From Natrialba taiwanensis DSM 12281 (GTDB taxonomy: Archaea; Halobacteriota; Halobacteria; Halobacteriales; Natrialbaceae), in the NCBI RefSeq assembly GCF_000337595.1, contig NZ_AOIL01000068.1, positions 6,790 to 56,438 of the forward strand: a DNA stretch of 49,649 nt, written 5' to 3'. Below are positions 25,133 through 33,562 of this stretch, one piece after another (the stretch's first letter is position 1; the number at the start of each line of letters is the position of its first letter). Under the pieces are notes generated by a model. The model had not been told where the DNA came from, did not search any database, and was given only the letters and a program-made list of their open reading frames with translations. The translations under genes and the position numbers were made by a program.

Positions 25133-25771
25133 ATGAGTGACAGCGTTTCCGACCTGATCGACCGACTCCACGAGGAAGCCACACAGGACCGCCCAGCGGC
25201 CGAGACGCCGGACGTTGGCATCGTGATGGGCAGCGACTCCGACCTCGAGACGATGCTGACCGGCGGCGAGCGCCGCGGAGCCTACGACGCGTTCGTTGAT
25301 GAACTTGGCTTTGCCGAGCAGACCGACTACGAAAACGCCCCCGACGAGCGGTTTACGTTCGAAACGTACGTCACCTCGGCCCATCGGACGCCGGACCTGA
25401 TGGCAGCCTACGCCGAGACGGCAGAAGAGCGCGGACTCGACGTCATCATTGCCGGTGCGGGCGGGAAATCTGCTGATCTGCCGAATATGACCGCCTCGAT
25501 CGCGTATCCGCTGCCGGTCATCGGCGTCCCCGTCCAGGAGAAGTCCGTCGACAGCGTGATCGGGATGCCGACCGGCGCGCCGCTCGTCGCCGTCGACGCC
25601 GGCAAGTCCTTCAATGCCGCCCTCTCTGCCGCACAGATCCTTGCTCGTCAGTACGACGACGTGCGCGACCGCCTCGTCACCTACCACGATGGACTGCGCG
25701 ACGGCGTCGGTACCGTTTCGCGCGAACTCCACGACGAGGGAACACCTGCCTTCCGAGAGCGCGAGCAGTAA
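25133..25771 (+). CDS. purE: N5-CAIR mutase (212 aa)
   Basis: Moves the carboxyl group of N5-CAIR to give CAIR. The family core is GIVMGSDSDLE, YVTSAHRTPDLM with the catalytic His, VIIAGAGGKSADLPNMTASI and PVIGVPVQEKSVDSVIGMPTGAPLVAV, in short pieces. At 212 residues it is about 50 longer than bacterial PurE because of an N-terminal helical extension, an insert after the first strand (TGGERRGAYDAFVDEL) and a C-terminal tail, all usual in haloarchaea. Second gene of the purKE operon. About 240 bases without a gene follow before nuoA. Confidence 0.95.
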   Translation: MSDSVSDLIDRLHEEATQDRPAAETPDVGIVMGSDSDLETMLTGGERRGAYDAFVDELGFAEQTDYENAPDERFTFETYVTSAHRTPDLMAAYAETAEERGLDVIIAGAGGKSADLPNMTASIAYPLPVIGVPVQEKSVDSVIGMPTGAPLVAVDAGKSFNAALSAAQILARQYDDVRDRLVTYHDGLRDGVGTVSRELHDEGTPAFREREQ

Positions 25772-25989
25772 TCACGCACCACCTGCCACTTCCCCGGCGT
25801 GGTCGTCCAACGTTCATCGTTCTTCATCGCCGCTCCTATCGTCTGTAATCAGCCAATTCCCGATTCGCTCGCGTGGAAACGACTACGGCAAGTATACGCC
25901 AAGTATTCGGACAGGCCGTTTATCCCTGATCTCTCGGCTTGGCCCGTGTTGACCCGGAAAACGAACAATCAACCCTTATGTGCGTGCGG

Positions 25990-25995
25990 TTTAAA
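25990..25995 (+). promoter_or_regulatory. TATA box of the nuo operon
   Basis: TTTAAA within GGTTTAAACTCC, 19-24 bases before the nuoA ATG at 26014. It is one of the best TATA elements in the window and leaves almost no leader. The related heptamer CAAGTAT occurs twice about 100 bases upstream (near 25890-25905). Confidence 0.6.
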
Positions 25996-26013
25996 CTCCC
26001 GAACGTTACGGAG

Positions 26014-26427
26014 ATGAACGATTGGATAGCGATCGGGGCACTCGCGCTCGTCGGAGTCCTGATACCGCTCAGTATGATGGCGGTATCGGCGCTGCTACGT
26101 CCGAGTGTGCCCGAAACGAGCAAACGTGCCACCTACGAGAGCGGTGAGGTTCCGACCGGCGGCACACGCGTCCGGTTTAACATCCAGTACTACATGGTTG
26201 CGCTTCTGTTCCTCGTCTTCGATATCGAAACCGTCCTCCTGTTTCCCTGGGCGGTCGTGTACCTGGATGCCATCGAATCGGATGCCGTGTCGCTGCTCGA
26301 TATCCTCGGCCCGATGGTGCTTTTCGTCGCGATCCTGCTCGCGGGACTTGCATGGGCATGGCGAAACGGTGCCGTCCAGTGGGCACAGACACCTCGTCAG
26401 GTAGACACGGAGCGGAATCGACCATGA
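26014..26427 (+). CDS. nuoA: Complex I subunit A (137 aa)
   Basis: Small membrane subunit at the junction of the peripheral and membrane arms. Three membrane helices (IAIGALALVGVLIPLSMMAV, YYMVALLFLVFDIETVLLFPWAV, LGPMVLFVAILLAGLAWAW) and the conserved loop YESGEVPTGGTRVRFNIQY with the acidic FDIETV segment are visible. ATG 26014 is chosen for its fit to the family and to the TATA box; in-frame ATG 25978 lies upstream of that box. First gene of an eleven-gene operon; 22 bases separate it from nuoB. Confidence 0.93.
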   Translation: MNDWIAIGALALVGVLIPLSMMAVSALLRPSVPETSKRATYESGEVPTGGTRVRFNIQYYMVALLFLVFDIETVLLFPWAVVYLDAIESDAVSLLDILGPMVLFVAILLAGLAWAWRNGAVQWAQTPRQVDTERNRP

Positions 26428-26449
26428 GCACGAGCACGAGCCAGACACC

Positions 26450-27157
26450 ATGAGTAGCGACGAACCACAACAAACGATTCACGACAGCACAGCGCCGTCG
26501 ACGGACACCCGTGAGGCCCGGATCGGCGAGGGTGTCGACGATCGCTTCAACTCCAGACTTCGCGAGGCGTTCGGCGCATCCCCGTTCATCCTCACGAAGT
26601 TCGACGAGTTCATGAACTGGGTGCGCGGGAACTCGATGTTCATGCTCCAGTTCGGGATCGCCTGCTGCAGCATCGAGATGATGCACACGTACGCGATCAA
26701 ACACGACCTCGACCGATTCGGGGCCGGCGTTCCGCGTGCGTCGCCGCGACAGGCCGACGTGATGATCGTTCCGGGAACAATCGTCTCGAAGTTCGGGCCA
26801 CGTATGAAGCGCGTCTACGATCAGATGCCCGAACCAAAATTCGTCGTCGGGATGGGGTCCTGTACGATTTCGGGCGGCCCGTTCCAGGAAGGGTACAACG
26901 TCGTCAAGGGTGCCGAGGAGATCATCCCGATCGACATCCACGTCCCCGGCTGTCCGCCGCGACCTGAAGCCCTGATCTACGGTGTCCTCAAACTCCAAGA
27001 GCGGATCAAAAACGGTGAGTCCTCGGCCGTCGTCGTCAAACCGTACGAACTCGAGGAGTTCGGCGATCTGCCGAAGGACGAACTGGTTCAGAAACTCGCA
27101 GACCAGATCGACGAGGACGACCTCGTCATGCGGTATAACTGGGCTGATTCACCATGA
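26450..27157 (+). CDS. nuoB: Complex I subunit B (235 aa)
   Basis: Carries the terminal iron-sulfur cluster N2 that reduces the quinone. The four cysteine ligands are visible in IACCSIEMM (adjacent pair), MGSCTISGG and VPGCPPRPEALIYG. An acidic haloarchaeal N-terminal extension of about 40 residues precedes the core, and the C-terminal 60 residues (AVVVKPYELEEFGDLPKDE) are a family-specific tail. ATGA overlap joins it to nuoCD. Confidence 0.95.
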   Translation: MSSDEPQQTIHDSTAPSTDTREARIGEGVDDRFNSRLREAFGASPFILTKFDEFMNWVRGNSMFMLQFGIACCSIEMMHTYAIKHDLDRFGAGVPRASPRQADVMIVPGTIVSKFGPRMKRVYDQMPEPKFVVGMGSCTISGGPFQEGYNVVKGAEEIIPIDIHVPGCPPRPEALIYGVLKLQERIKNGESSAVVVKPYELEEFGDLPKDELVQKLADQIDEDDLVMRYNWADSP

Positions 27158-28830
27158 GCACGGGCACGGAATCCGAGGTCGAGTCGGAGCTGACACAGCC
27201 AGCGTCCGGCGCCGACGAAGCCGAACTCGAGGCGCTGCTCGGTGACCGCGCGATCGCACGCGAGGAACATCTGAACGCACCGGGATTCGTCATCAATCCC
27301 AACGACGTGCAGGCGGTTCTTTCGGACCTTCGGGACGAGGCCGGCTACGACCACCTCTCGTGTGTCACTGCACAGCAGTACGAAGACCGGTACGAGTCGA
27401 TCTACCACCTGAAGAAGTTCGCCGATCCGACCGATGAACTCAGCATCGTCGTTCCGACGACGACCGAGAATCCGGTCAGCCAGAGTGCTGAACCGGTGTT
27501 CCGGACGGCCGACTGGCACGAGCGAGAGGCCTACGACCTCATCGGCGTCGAATACGAGGGGCACCCGGACCTCCGACGGATTCTCCTGCCCGAGACCTGG
27601 CAGGGACATCCGCTCTCGGGGGATTACGATCAAGAAAAACCGCAACTCGTCACGCTGACGGAGCATCAGAACCCGATCCAGCCCGACCACCGAGAGGCCG
27701 ATTCGGACACGATGTTCCTGAACATCGGGCCGCACCATCCGGCAACTCACGGTGTCCTTCACGTCGAAACGGTACTCGACGGCGAGACCGTCGCCGATGT
27801 CGAGCCGGATATCGGCTATCTCCACCGGTGTGAAGAGCAGATGTGTCAGTCGGGAACCTACCGCCACCAGATCATGCCCTACCCCGACCGCTGGGACTAC
27901 GTCTCGGCGGGCCTGTTGAACGAGTGGGCCTACGCGCGGGCGATCGAAGATCTGGCCGACGTCGAGGTCCCCGAGTACGCGCAGGTCATCCGGACGATGG
28001 GCGCTGAACTCTGCCGGATCGCCTCGCACATGCTCGCACTCGGAACGTTCGCACTCGACGTTTACGGCGAGTTCACCGCGACGTTCATGTACACGTTCCG
28101 CGACCGGGAGGTCATCCAGGATCTGCTGGAGGATCTGACGGGCCAGCGGATGATGTTCAACTACTTCCGGGTCGGGGGCGTCGCTTGGGATCTGCCCGAA
28201 CCGCGCGAGGAGTTCTTCGCGCAGGCGCGGGACTTCCTCGACGAACTCCCGGCGAAGGTCGCGGAGTACCACGACCTGATCACTGGGAACGAAATCTTCC
28301 AGACCCGGTGTATCGACACGGGCGTCTTAGAGCCGGACGTCGCGAAAAGCTACGGCTGTACGGGCCCGGTCGTTCGCGGCTCCGGTGTCGACTACGATCT
28401 CCGTCGAGACGATCCCTACGGGTACTACGACCAACTCGATTGGGACGTTATCACTCGCGACGGCTGTGACAACTACGCCCGCGTCCTCTGTCGGATGGAA
28501 GAAGTCGAGGAGTCCGCAAAGATCATCGAGCAGTGTCTCGACCTGCTCGAAGAATGGCCCGAAGACGAACGTGACGTCCAGGCCAACGTCCCCCGGACGC
28601 TGAAGCCGGACGCCGACACCGAGATCTACCGGGCCGTCGAGGGTGCCAAAGGTGAACTCGGCATCTACATTCGCTCCGACGGCACGGACAAGCCCGGTCG
28701 GTTCAAGATCCGAAGTCCGTGCTTCTCGAACCTGCAGGCGCTCGCCGAGATGTCCGAAGGGGAGTACATCCCCGACCTGATCGCGTCGCTCGGCAGCCTC
28801 GATATCGTCTTAGGTGAGGTGGATCGATGA
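27154..28830 (+). CDS. nuoCD: Complex I fused subunits C and D (558 aa)
   Basis: A natural fusion of the 30 kDa (C) and 49 kDa (D) subunits, common in haloarchaea. The C part occupies about residues 1-175 and includes DWHEREAYDLIGVEYEGHPDL and RRILLPETWQGHPL. The D part begins near residue 188 with FLNIGPHHPATHGVLH, whose histidines line the quinone pocket, and continues with DIGYLHRCEEQMCQSG, GAELCRIASHMLALG and FKIRSPCFSNLQAL. Start ATG 27154 overlaps the nuoB stop, and its stop overlaps the nuoH start (ATGA), so synthesis is coupled. Confidence 0.95.
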   Translation: MSTGTESEVESELTQPASGADEAELEALLGDRAIAREEHLNAPGFVINPNDVQAVLSDLRDEAGYDHLSCVTAQQYEDRYESIYHLKKFADPTDELSIVVPTTTENPVSQSAEPVFRTADWHEREAYDLIGVEYEGHPDLRRILLPETWQGHPLSGDYDQEKPQLVTLTEHQNPIQPDHREADSDTMFLNIGPHHPATHGVLHVETVLDGETVADVEPDIGYLHRCEEQMCQSGTYRHQIMPYPDRWDYVSAGLLNEWAYARAIEDLADVEVPEYAQVIRTMGAELCRIASHMLALGTFALDVYGEFTATFMYTFRDREVIQDLLEDLTGQRMMFNYFRVGGVAWDLPEPREEFFAQARDFLDELPAKVAEYHDLITGNEIFQTRCIDTGVLEPDVAKSYGCTGPVVRGSGVDYDLRRDDPYGYYDQLDWDVITRDGCDNYARVLCRMEEVEESAKIIEQCLDLLEEWPEDERDVQANVPRTLKPDADTEIYRAVEGAKGELGIYIRSDGTDKPGRFKIRSPCFSNLQALAEMSEGEYIPDLIASLGSLDIVLGEVDR

Positions 28831-29912
28831 ACGCGGCGACGGCCACACCGCTCCAGTCGGACGTGCTGTTACCCGAGCGTCTCGGCGATCTCACCGGCCT
28901 GAACGAGTTCGGTCTCGCCGGCGAGTTGCTCTCGACGCTCATCGGTGCGGTCATCGTCGGGAGCCTGATCCTTGCGATGACCGCCGTCGCCGGTCCTTGG
29001 GCGAAGCGAAAGATAACGGCCTCCTTTACGGACCGAATCTCGATCAACCAGATCGGGCCGGCCGGCATCGGCATCATCATCGCGGACGCGGTTCGGATGC
29101 TCTCGAAGGAGAACATCATTCCGGAGAACGCGGACCGACCGGCCTACGACCTCGCGCCGATCGTCATCGTGGGATCGGCGCTCCTCGGGTTCGCCGTGAT
29201 CCCGATGGGAAGCGGCATCCAACTTGCGGATCCCGAAGTCGGCCTGGCGTTCGCCTTCGCCGTCGCCGGGATCGCCTCGATCGGGCTCGTGATGGCCGGC
29301 TACGCTTCGGGCAACAAGTACTCGCTGCTCGGCGGCTTGCGCGCGGTCGCACAGAACGTCGCCTACGAGATCCCGCTCGTCGTGACCGGAATGTCCGTCG
29401 TGCTGTTTGCGGGCTCGCTGCAGATGAGTACGATCGTCGATGCGCAGGCCGAGCCGCTCGTCGACCTAGGAATCACGGCGATCCCACAGTGGTACGCGCT
29501 CGTCAACCCGTTCGCGTTCGTCCTCTTTCTGATCGCGAACTTCGCCGAGGTCGGGCGCAACCCGTTCGACATGCCGGAAGCGCCGGCTGAACTCGTCGCC
29601 GGCTACCAGACCGAGTACTCCTCGGTCTACTTCGTGCTGGTCTACCTCGGCGAGTTCCTCCACATCTTCCTCGGCGGGGCGATCATCTCGACGATCTTCC
29701 TCGGTGGCCCCGACGGGCCGGGTCCAGAGGCACTCGGCATCGTCTGGTTCACCCTCAAAATCTGGGGCGTGTTCTTCCTGACGCAGTGGCTGCGCTCGGC
29801 GGTACCGCGCGTACGAATCGACCAGCTTATCGAAATCGGCTGGAAGGGACTGCTCGTCCTGTCCTTTGCGAATCTCGGACTGACTGCGGCAATCGTAGGG
29901 GTGATAGCATGA
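28827..29912 (+). CDS. nuoH: Complex I subunit H (361 aa)
   Basis: Membrane subunit that forms the entrance of the quinone channel with nuoB and D. About eight membrane helices are seen. Conserved marks: RISINQIGPAGIGIIIADAVRM in pieces NQIGPAGIG and IADAVRMLSKE, GLRAVAQNVAYEIPL, NFAEVGRNPFDMPEAPAELV with acidic residues of the channel, and GYQTEYSSVYFVLVYLGEF. Starts four bases before the nuoCD stop and ends overlapping nuoI. Confidence 0.95.
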   Translation: MNAATATPLQSDVLLPERLGDLTGLNEFGLAGELLSTLIGAVIVGSLILAMTAVAGPWAKRKITASFTDRISINQIGPAGIGIIIADAVRMLSKENIIPENADRPAYDLAPIVIVGSALLGFAVIPMGSGIQLADPEVGLAFAFAVAGIASIGLVMAGYASGNKYSLLGGLRAVAQNVAYEIPLVVTGMSVVLFAGSLQMSTIVDAQAEPLVDLGITAIPQWYALVNPFAFVLFLIANFAEVGRNPFDMPEAPAELVAGYQTEYSSVYFVLVYLGEFLHIFLGGAIISTIFLGGPDGPGPEALGIVWFTLKIWGVFFLTQWLRSAVPRVRIDQLIEIGWKGLLVLSFANLGLTAAIVGVIA

Positions 29913-30370
29913 TCGGGGTACTCAAATCGATGGCAACGACGATGAAACACGCACTGGACGGCTCCACCTTCACGGTGGAGTATCCGAGCACGGCACCGGA
30001 CGTGTCGCCACGATTCCGCGGCGTCCACAAGTTCAGCCAGGAACGGTGCATCTGGTGTCGCCAGTGCGAGAACGTCTGTCCGAATGACACGATCCAGATC
30101 GTCATGGACGACAAGCGAAACGGCGAACAGTACAACCTCCACATCGGCCAGTGTATCTACTGCCGCCTCTGCGAGGAGGTCTGTCCCGTCGACGCCATCC
30201 TGCTCACGCAGAACTTCGAGTTCACCGGCGATACCAAACACGACCTCGTTTACAACAAAGAGGAGCTGAAGTCGGTACCGTGGTACAAGGATATCGACCC
30301 GCTCGAGTCGCGCGAACCGGATCGGGGCGCGTGGATCGGCGAGGGAGACGGGGAGGTCGATTACCAGTAA
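29909..30370 (+). CDS. nuoI: Complex I subunit I, 2[4Fe-4S] ferredoxin-type (153 aa)
   Basis: Peripheral-arm subunit with clusters N6a and N6b. Two classical motifs are complete: CIWCRQCENVCP and CIYCRLCEEVCP. N-terminal helix MIGVLKSMATTMKHA and the C-terminal acidic tail (REPDRGAWIGEGDGEVDYQ) are typical. Start ATG 29909 overlaps the nuoH stop by four bases. With no nuoE, F or G here, this subunit is the likely entry for electrons from an unknown donor. Confidence 0.95.
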   Translation: MIGVLKSMATTMKHALDGSTFTVEYPSTAPDVSPRFRGVHKFSQERCIWCRQCENVCPNDTIQIVMDDKRNGEQYNLHIGQCIYCRLCEEVCPVDAILLTQNFEFTGDTKHDLVYNKEELKSVPWYKDIDPLESREPDRGAWIGEGDGEVDYQ

Positions 30371-30410
30371 CTGGGTCGCCCGTCCCCGAAACGGGCAGTT
30401 GAACACAACA

Positions 30411-30701
30411 ATGATATACGAGCAGATCGCGTTCGCGCTGTTTGCGTTCATCACGCTCGCCAGCGCGCTGGGTGTGGTTCTCTTGCGAGAGCCGTGGCAC
30501 TCAGCGCTCATGCTCGGCGTTGCGCTGTTGAGCATCGCGGTCCACTTCGTGATGCAGGCGGCCGAGTTCGTCGCGATGATGCAGGTTCTCGTCTACGTCG
30601 GCGGGGGGCTCATCCTCATCACGTTCGCCGTGATGCTGACGGAGCGTGAGGACGCGACAGACGATACGGAGACGAACGCCGACGAGGTGGTACAGACATG
30701 A
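30411..30701 (+). CDS. nuoJ1: Complex I subunit J, N-terminal half (96 aa)
   Basis: First part of a split nuoJ. Three membrane helices: IAFALFAFITLASALGVVLL, SALMLGVALLSIAVHFVM and MMQVLVYVGGGLILITFAVML; the last one with its pi-bulge glycine-rich stretch YVGGGLILI is the mark of NuoJ. ATG 30411 is preferred over TTG 30399. It ends in a short acidic tail and overlaps nuoJ2 by four bases, so the two halves are translated one after the other. Confidence 0.9.
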   Translation: MIYEQIAFALFAFITLASALGVVLLREPWHSALMLGVALLSIAVHFVMQAAEFVAMMQVLVYVGGGLILITFAVMLTEREDATDDTETNADEVVQT

Positions 30702-31213
30702 CGACCAAGCCGCGACTCCGGGTCGGACGGGTGCTCCTTCCGGGCGTCCTCGCGGTCGGCCTCTTCGGGCTGATGGCGCTGATCGTCCTGAATACGAGCT
30801 TTGGCGGGAGCCAGGGATTCCCCGAGAGTATTGCGATCACATCTGAACTCGGGTACGCGATGTTCCAACTCGATGAACTCCAGTCCACCGCGGGATCGAT
30901 TCCGAACACGGAGTCGTTCCTCGCGGCGTTCTTCCTGATCGCCGTCGTCCTCGATGCGGCCCTTGACGGGGCGATCGTCCTCGCAAAGCGCGAGGAGGGA
31001 GGGAAACCGGTCGTCGCACTGCCGAGCCAGCGTGACGATGCCGAACCGGCTCGGTCCGCGACGGGACGTGAGACGGTTGCAGATGGCGGTTCAGATTCGA
31101 CCGAGAGTGTGACAACTACCGGATCCGACGCTGATTCTGCTACTGATTCGACGGCCGCCGGCAATGGCAACGACGATAACGATGGCGACGGCAACACAGG
31201 AGGTGACGCCTGA
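30698..31213 (+). CDS. nuoJ2: Complex I subunit J, C-terminal half with acidic tail (171 aa)
   Basis: Second part of split nuoJ. One helix near the N terminus (LLPGVLAVGLFGLMALIVL) and another ahead of the tail (FLAAFFLIAVVLDAALDGAIVLA) follow the usual ELGYAMF region. The last 65 residues are a disordered Asp/Ser/Thr/Gly/Asn-rich tail with no relation to bacterial NuoJ. Its stop overlaps the ATG of nuoK. The split J with a low-complexity tail is a haloarchaeal trait; the tail's role is not known. Confidence 0.88.
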   Translation: MTTKPRLRVGRVLLPGVLAVGLFGLMALIVLNTSFGGSQGFPESIAITSELGYAMFQLDELQSTAGSIPNTESFLAAFFLIAVVLDAALDGAIVLAKREEGGKPVVALPSQRDDAEPARSATGRETVADGGSDSTESVTTTGSDADSATDSTAAGNGNDDNDGDGNTGGDA

Positions 31214-31518
31214 TGGCGGTCGAGGTTCAGTACTACGTCCTCCTGTCGATGGCCCTGTTCTCGATCGGGCTCTTTGGCATTCTGACGCGTCGCAACGCAC
31301 TGCTGTTTCTGATGTCCGTCGAACTCATGCTGAACGCGGCCAACATCAATCTGATCGCGTTCGCATTTTATCACGGCAACCTCACTGGGCAGGTGTTCGC
31401 TCTGTTCACCATGGCGCTTGCCGCCGCAGAGGTTGCAATCGGACTCGGAATCTTGCTGGTGTTGTACCGTAATTTCCGTGACGTCGATGTCACGGTTCCA
31501 ACGACGATGAGGTGGTAA
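31213..31518 (+). CDS. nuoK: Complex I subunit K (101 aa)
   Basis: Small proton-channel subunit of the membrane arm. Three helices: YYVLLSMALFSIGLFGILT, ALLFLMSVELMLNAANINLIAF in parts with the conserved Glu of MSVELMLNA, and FTMALAAAEVAIGLGILLVLY with the second conserved Glu (AAAEVAIG). Both glutamates needed for proton movement are present. Starts within the nuoJ2 stop and ends one base before nuoL. Confidence 0.95.
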   Translation: MAVEVQYYVLLSMALFSIGLFGILTRRNALLFLMSVELMLNAANINLIAFAFYHGNLTGQVFALFTMALAAAEVAIGLGILLVLYRNFRDVDVTVPTTMRW

Positions 31519-31519
31519 G

Positions 31520-33562
31520 ATGGCAGGTACAGGTGCATTCGGCTACGCTCCGGCAATCGCACTGTTCCCGCTCGTGGCGTTCGTCGTCGCGCTAACCTTC
31601 GGCAAGTACATGCCGAAACGGGGCGCGATCGCGGGCATCCTCGCGACGGCAGGCTCGTTCCTGCTCTCGCTGTGGCTGCTCGTCACCGTCGCGGGCGGCG
31701 AAGTATATCACGAAACGCTCTACGAGTGGGCCGCCGGCGACGTGCTGACCGAGGCCGGATCCAACGGGATCGAGTTCACCTTCGGACTCCTGATCGATCC
31801 GCTGTCGGCGTTGATGCTCGTCATCGTCTCGCTGGTCGCGTTCCTCGTGCACGTCTTCAGCCTCGGGTACATGAACGCCGAGGGCGAGACCGGGCTCCCG
31901 CGGTACTACGCCGGGCTCGGGCTCTTTACGTTCAGCATGCTCGCCTTCGTCTACGCGGACAACCTGCTGATGGCGTTCATGTTCTTCGAACTCGTCGGCC
32001 TGTGTTCGTACCTGCTGATCGGCTTCTGGTTTCGCACCCGCTCGGCACCCTCGGCCGCGAAGAAGGCGTTCCTGGTCACCCGTTTCGGTGACTACTTCTT
32101 CCTGCTGGGCGTCGTCGCCATCGCGTCGACGTTCGGTACGGTCGCGTTCGCCGGCGAGAACTCCTTCGTCGTCGCCGCTGAGACAGCGATCGAAAACGGC
32201 CAGACGCTGTTCGGCTTCGATGCGCGGACCTGGGTGACGATCACCGCCTTGCTCGTCCTCGGGGGCGTCATGGGCAAGTCCGCGCAGTTCCCGCTGCACA
32301 CCTGGCTGCCGGACGCCATGGAAGGTCCGACCACCGTCTCCGCACTCATTCACGCGGCGACGATGGTCGCGGCCGGCGTCTATCTGGTCGCCCGGATGTT
32401 CGGCTACTACGCGCTCTCGCCGACCGCGCTGACGGTCATCTCGTTCGTCGGCGGCTTTACCGCGCTGTTTGCCGCGACGATGGGTGTCGTCAAAGACGAC
32501 ATCAAGCAGGTGCTGGCGTACTCGACGATCAGCCAGTACGGCTACATGATGCTCGGACTCGGCGTCGGCGGCTACGTCGCCGGCGTCTTCCACCTCATGA
32601 ACCACGCCTTCTTCAAGGCGCTGCTGTTCCTGGGTGCCGGCGCGGTCATCGTCATCATGCACCACGAACAGGACATGTGGAAGATGGGCGGTCTGAAGGA
32701 CAAAGCACCCATCACGTACTACACCTTCCTCGCCGGCGCGCTCGCGCTCGCGGGGATCATCCCGTTCTCGGGCTTCTGGTCCAAGGACGAAGTGCTCTAC
32801 GACGCCCTGATCGTCGGCCTCGAACAGCCGGTGATCCTCGTCGCCTACGCGATGGCGCTGATCGCGGTCTTTTTCACCGGCTTCTACACCTTCCGGATGG
32901 TCTTTCTCACCTTCCACGGTGAGCCCCGCTCGGAGACCGCCGAGGACCCGCACCCGGTCGGCTGGTCGATCAAGGCCCCGCTGATCGTGCTGGGGATCCT
33001 TGCGGTCGTCGCCGGCCTCGTCAACCTCGCACCGCTCGCGCAGGTGCTGGGTGTTGACATCACGTTCTTAGAGCACTGGCTCGACGGCGAGTTCGGCTCG
33101 GTCGAAGGGCTGACCTACCACGCCTACCACGAGACCGTCGCCTTCGACGAGGGCGCGATCGGGTCCGAGACGGTGACGATGCTGCTCGGTGCCGGCCTCT
33201 CGCTCGGACTGGCACTCGCCGGTGCACTCACCGCACACACCCTCTACAACGTTCCCGAACCGGTGCGCCACAAGGAGCGACTCGGCGGCGTTCGTCGGAC
33301 GCTCGAGGCGAACTACTACCAGGACGAGTATCAGGTCTGGATCGCCGAACGATTCACGTTGCCGGTCGCTCGCATGGCGGACCGGTTCGACCAGTCCGTC
33401 ATCGACGGCCTCGTCAATAGCGTCTCGACTGCAAGTCTGTTCGGCGGTAGCCGGCTGAAACGAGTCCAGACCGGCCTCGTGACGAACTACGCGGCGCTGT
33501 TGGTGGCCGGGTTCATCGGCCTCCTGCTTCTCCTCGGCACGCTCGGGGGGTGGTTCCTATGA
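31520..33562 (+). CDS. nuoL: Complex I subunit L, antiporter-like (680 aa)
   Basis: Largest of the three Mrp-like proton-pumping subunits. Some 15 or more membrane helices are visible. Signature residues: FFELVGLCSYLLIGFW with the key Glu, GKSAQFPLHTWLPDAMEGPTTVSALIHAATMVAAG in parts (lysine in GGVMGKSAQF), KQVLAYSTISQYGYMMLG and HAFFKALLFLGAGAVI. The C-terminal part has the extended lateral-helix region (about residues 560-640) expected for NuoL. Coupled to nuoM by an ATGA overlap. Confidence 0.96.
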   Translation: MAGTGAFGYAPAIALFPLVAFVVALTFGKYMPKRGAIAGILATAGSFLLSLWLLVTVAGGEVYHETLYEWAAGDVLTEAGSNGIEFTFGLLIDPLSALMLVIVSLVAFLVHVFSLGYMNAEGETGLPRYYAGLGLFTFSMLAFVYADNLLMAFMFFELVGLCSYLLIGFWFRTRSAPSAAKKAFLVTRFGDYFFLLGVVAIASTFGTVAFAGENSFVVAAETAIENGQTLFGFDARTWVTITALLVLGGVMGKSAQFPLHTWLPDAMEGPTTVSALIHAATMVAAGVYLVARMFGYYALSPTALTVISFVGGFTALFAATMGVVKDDIKQVLAYSTISQYGYMMLGLGVGGYVAGVFHLMNHAFFKALLFLGAGAVIVIMHHEQDMWKMGGLKDKAPITYYTFLAGALALAGIIPFSGFWSKDEVLYDALIVGLEQPVILVAYAMALIAVFFTGFYTFRMVFLTFHGEPRSETAEDPHPVGWSIKAPLIVLGILAVVAGLVNLAPLAQVLGVDITFLEHWLDGEFGSVEGLTYHAYHETVAFDEGAIGSETVTMLLGAGLSLGLALAGALTAHTLYNVPEPVRHKERLGGVRRTLEANYYQDEYQVWIAERFTLPVARMADRFDQSVIDGLVNSVSTASLFGGSRLKRVQTGLVTNYAALLVAGFIGLLLLLGTLGGWFL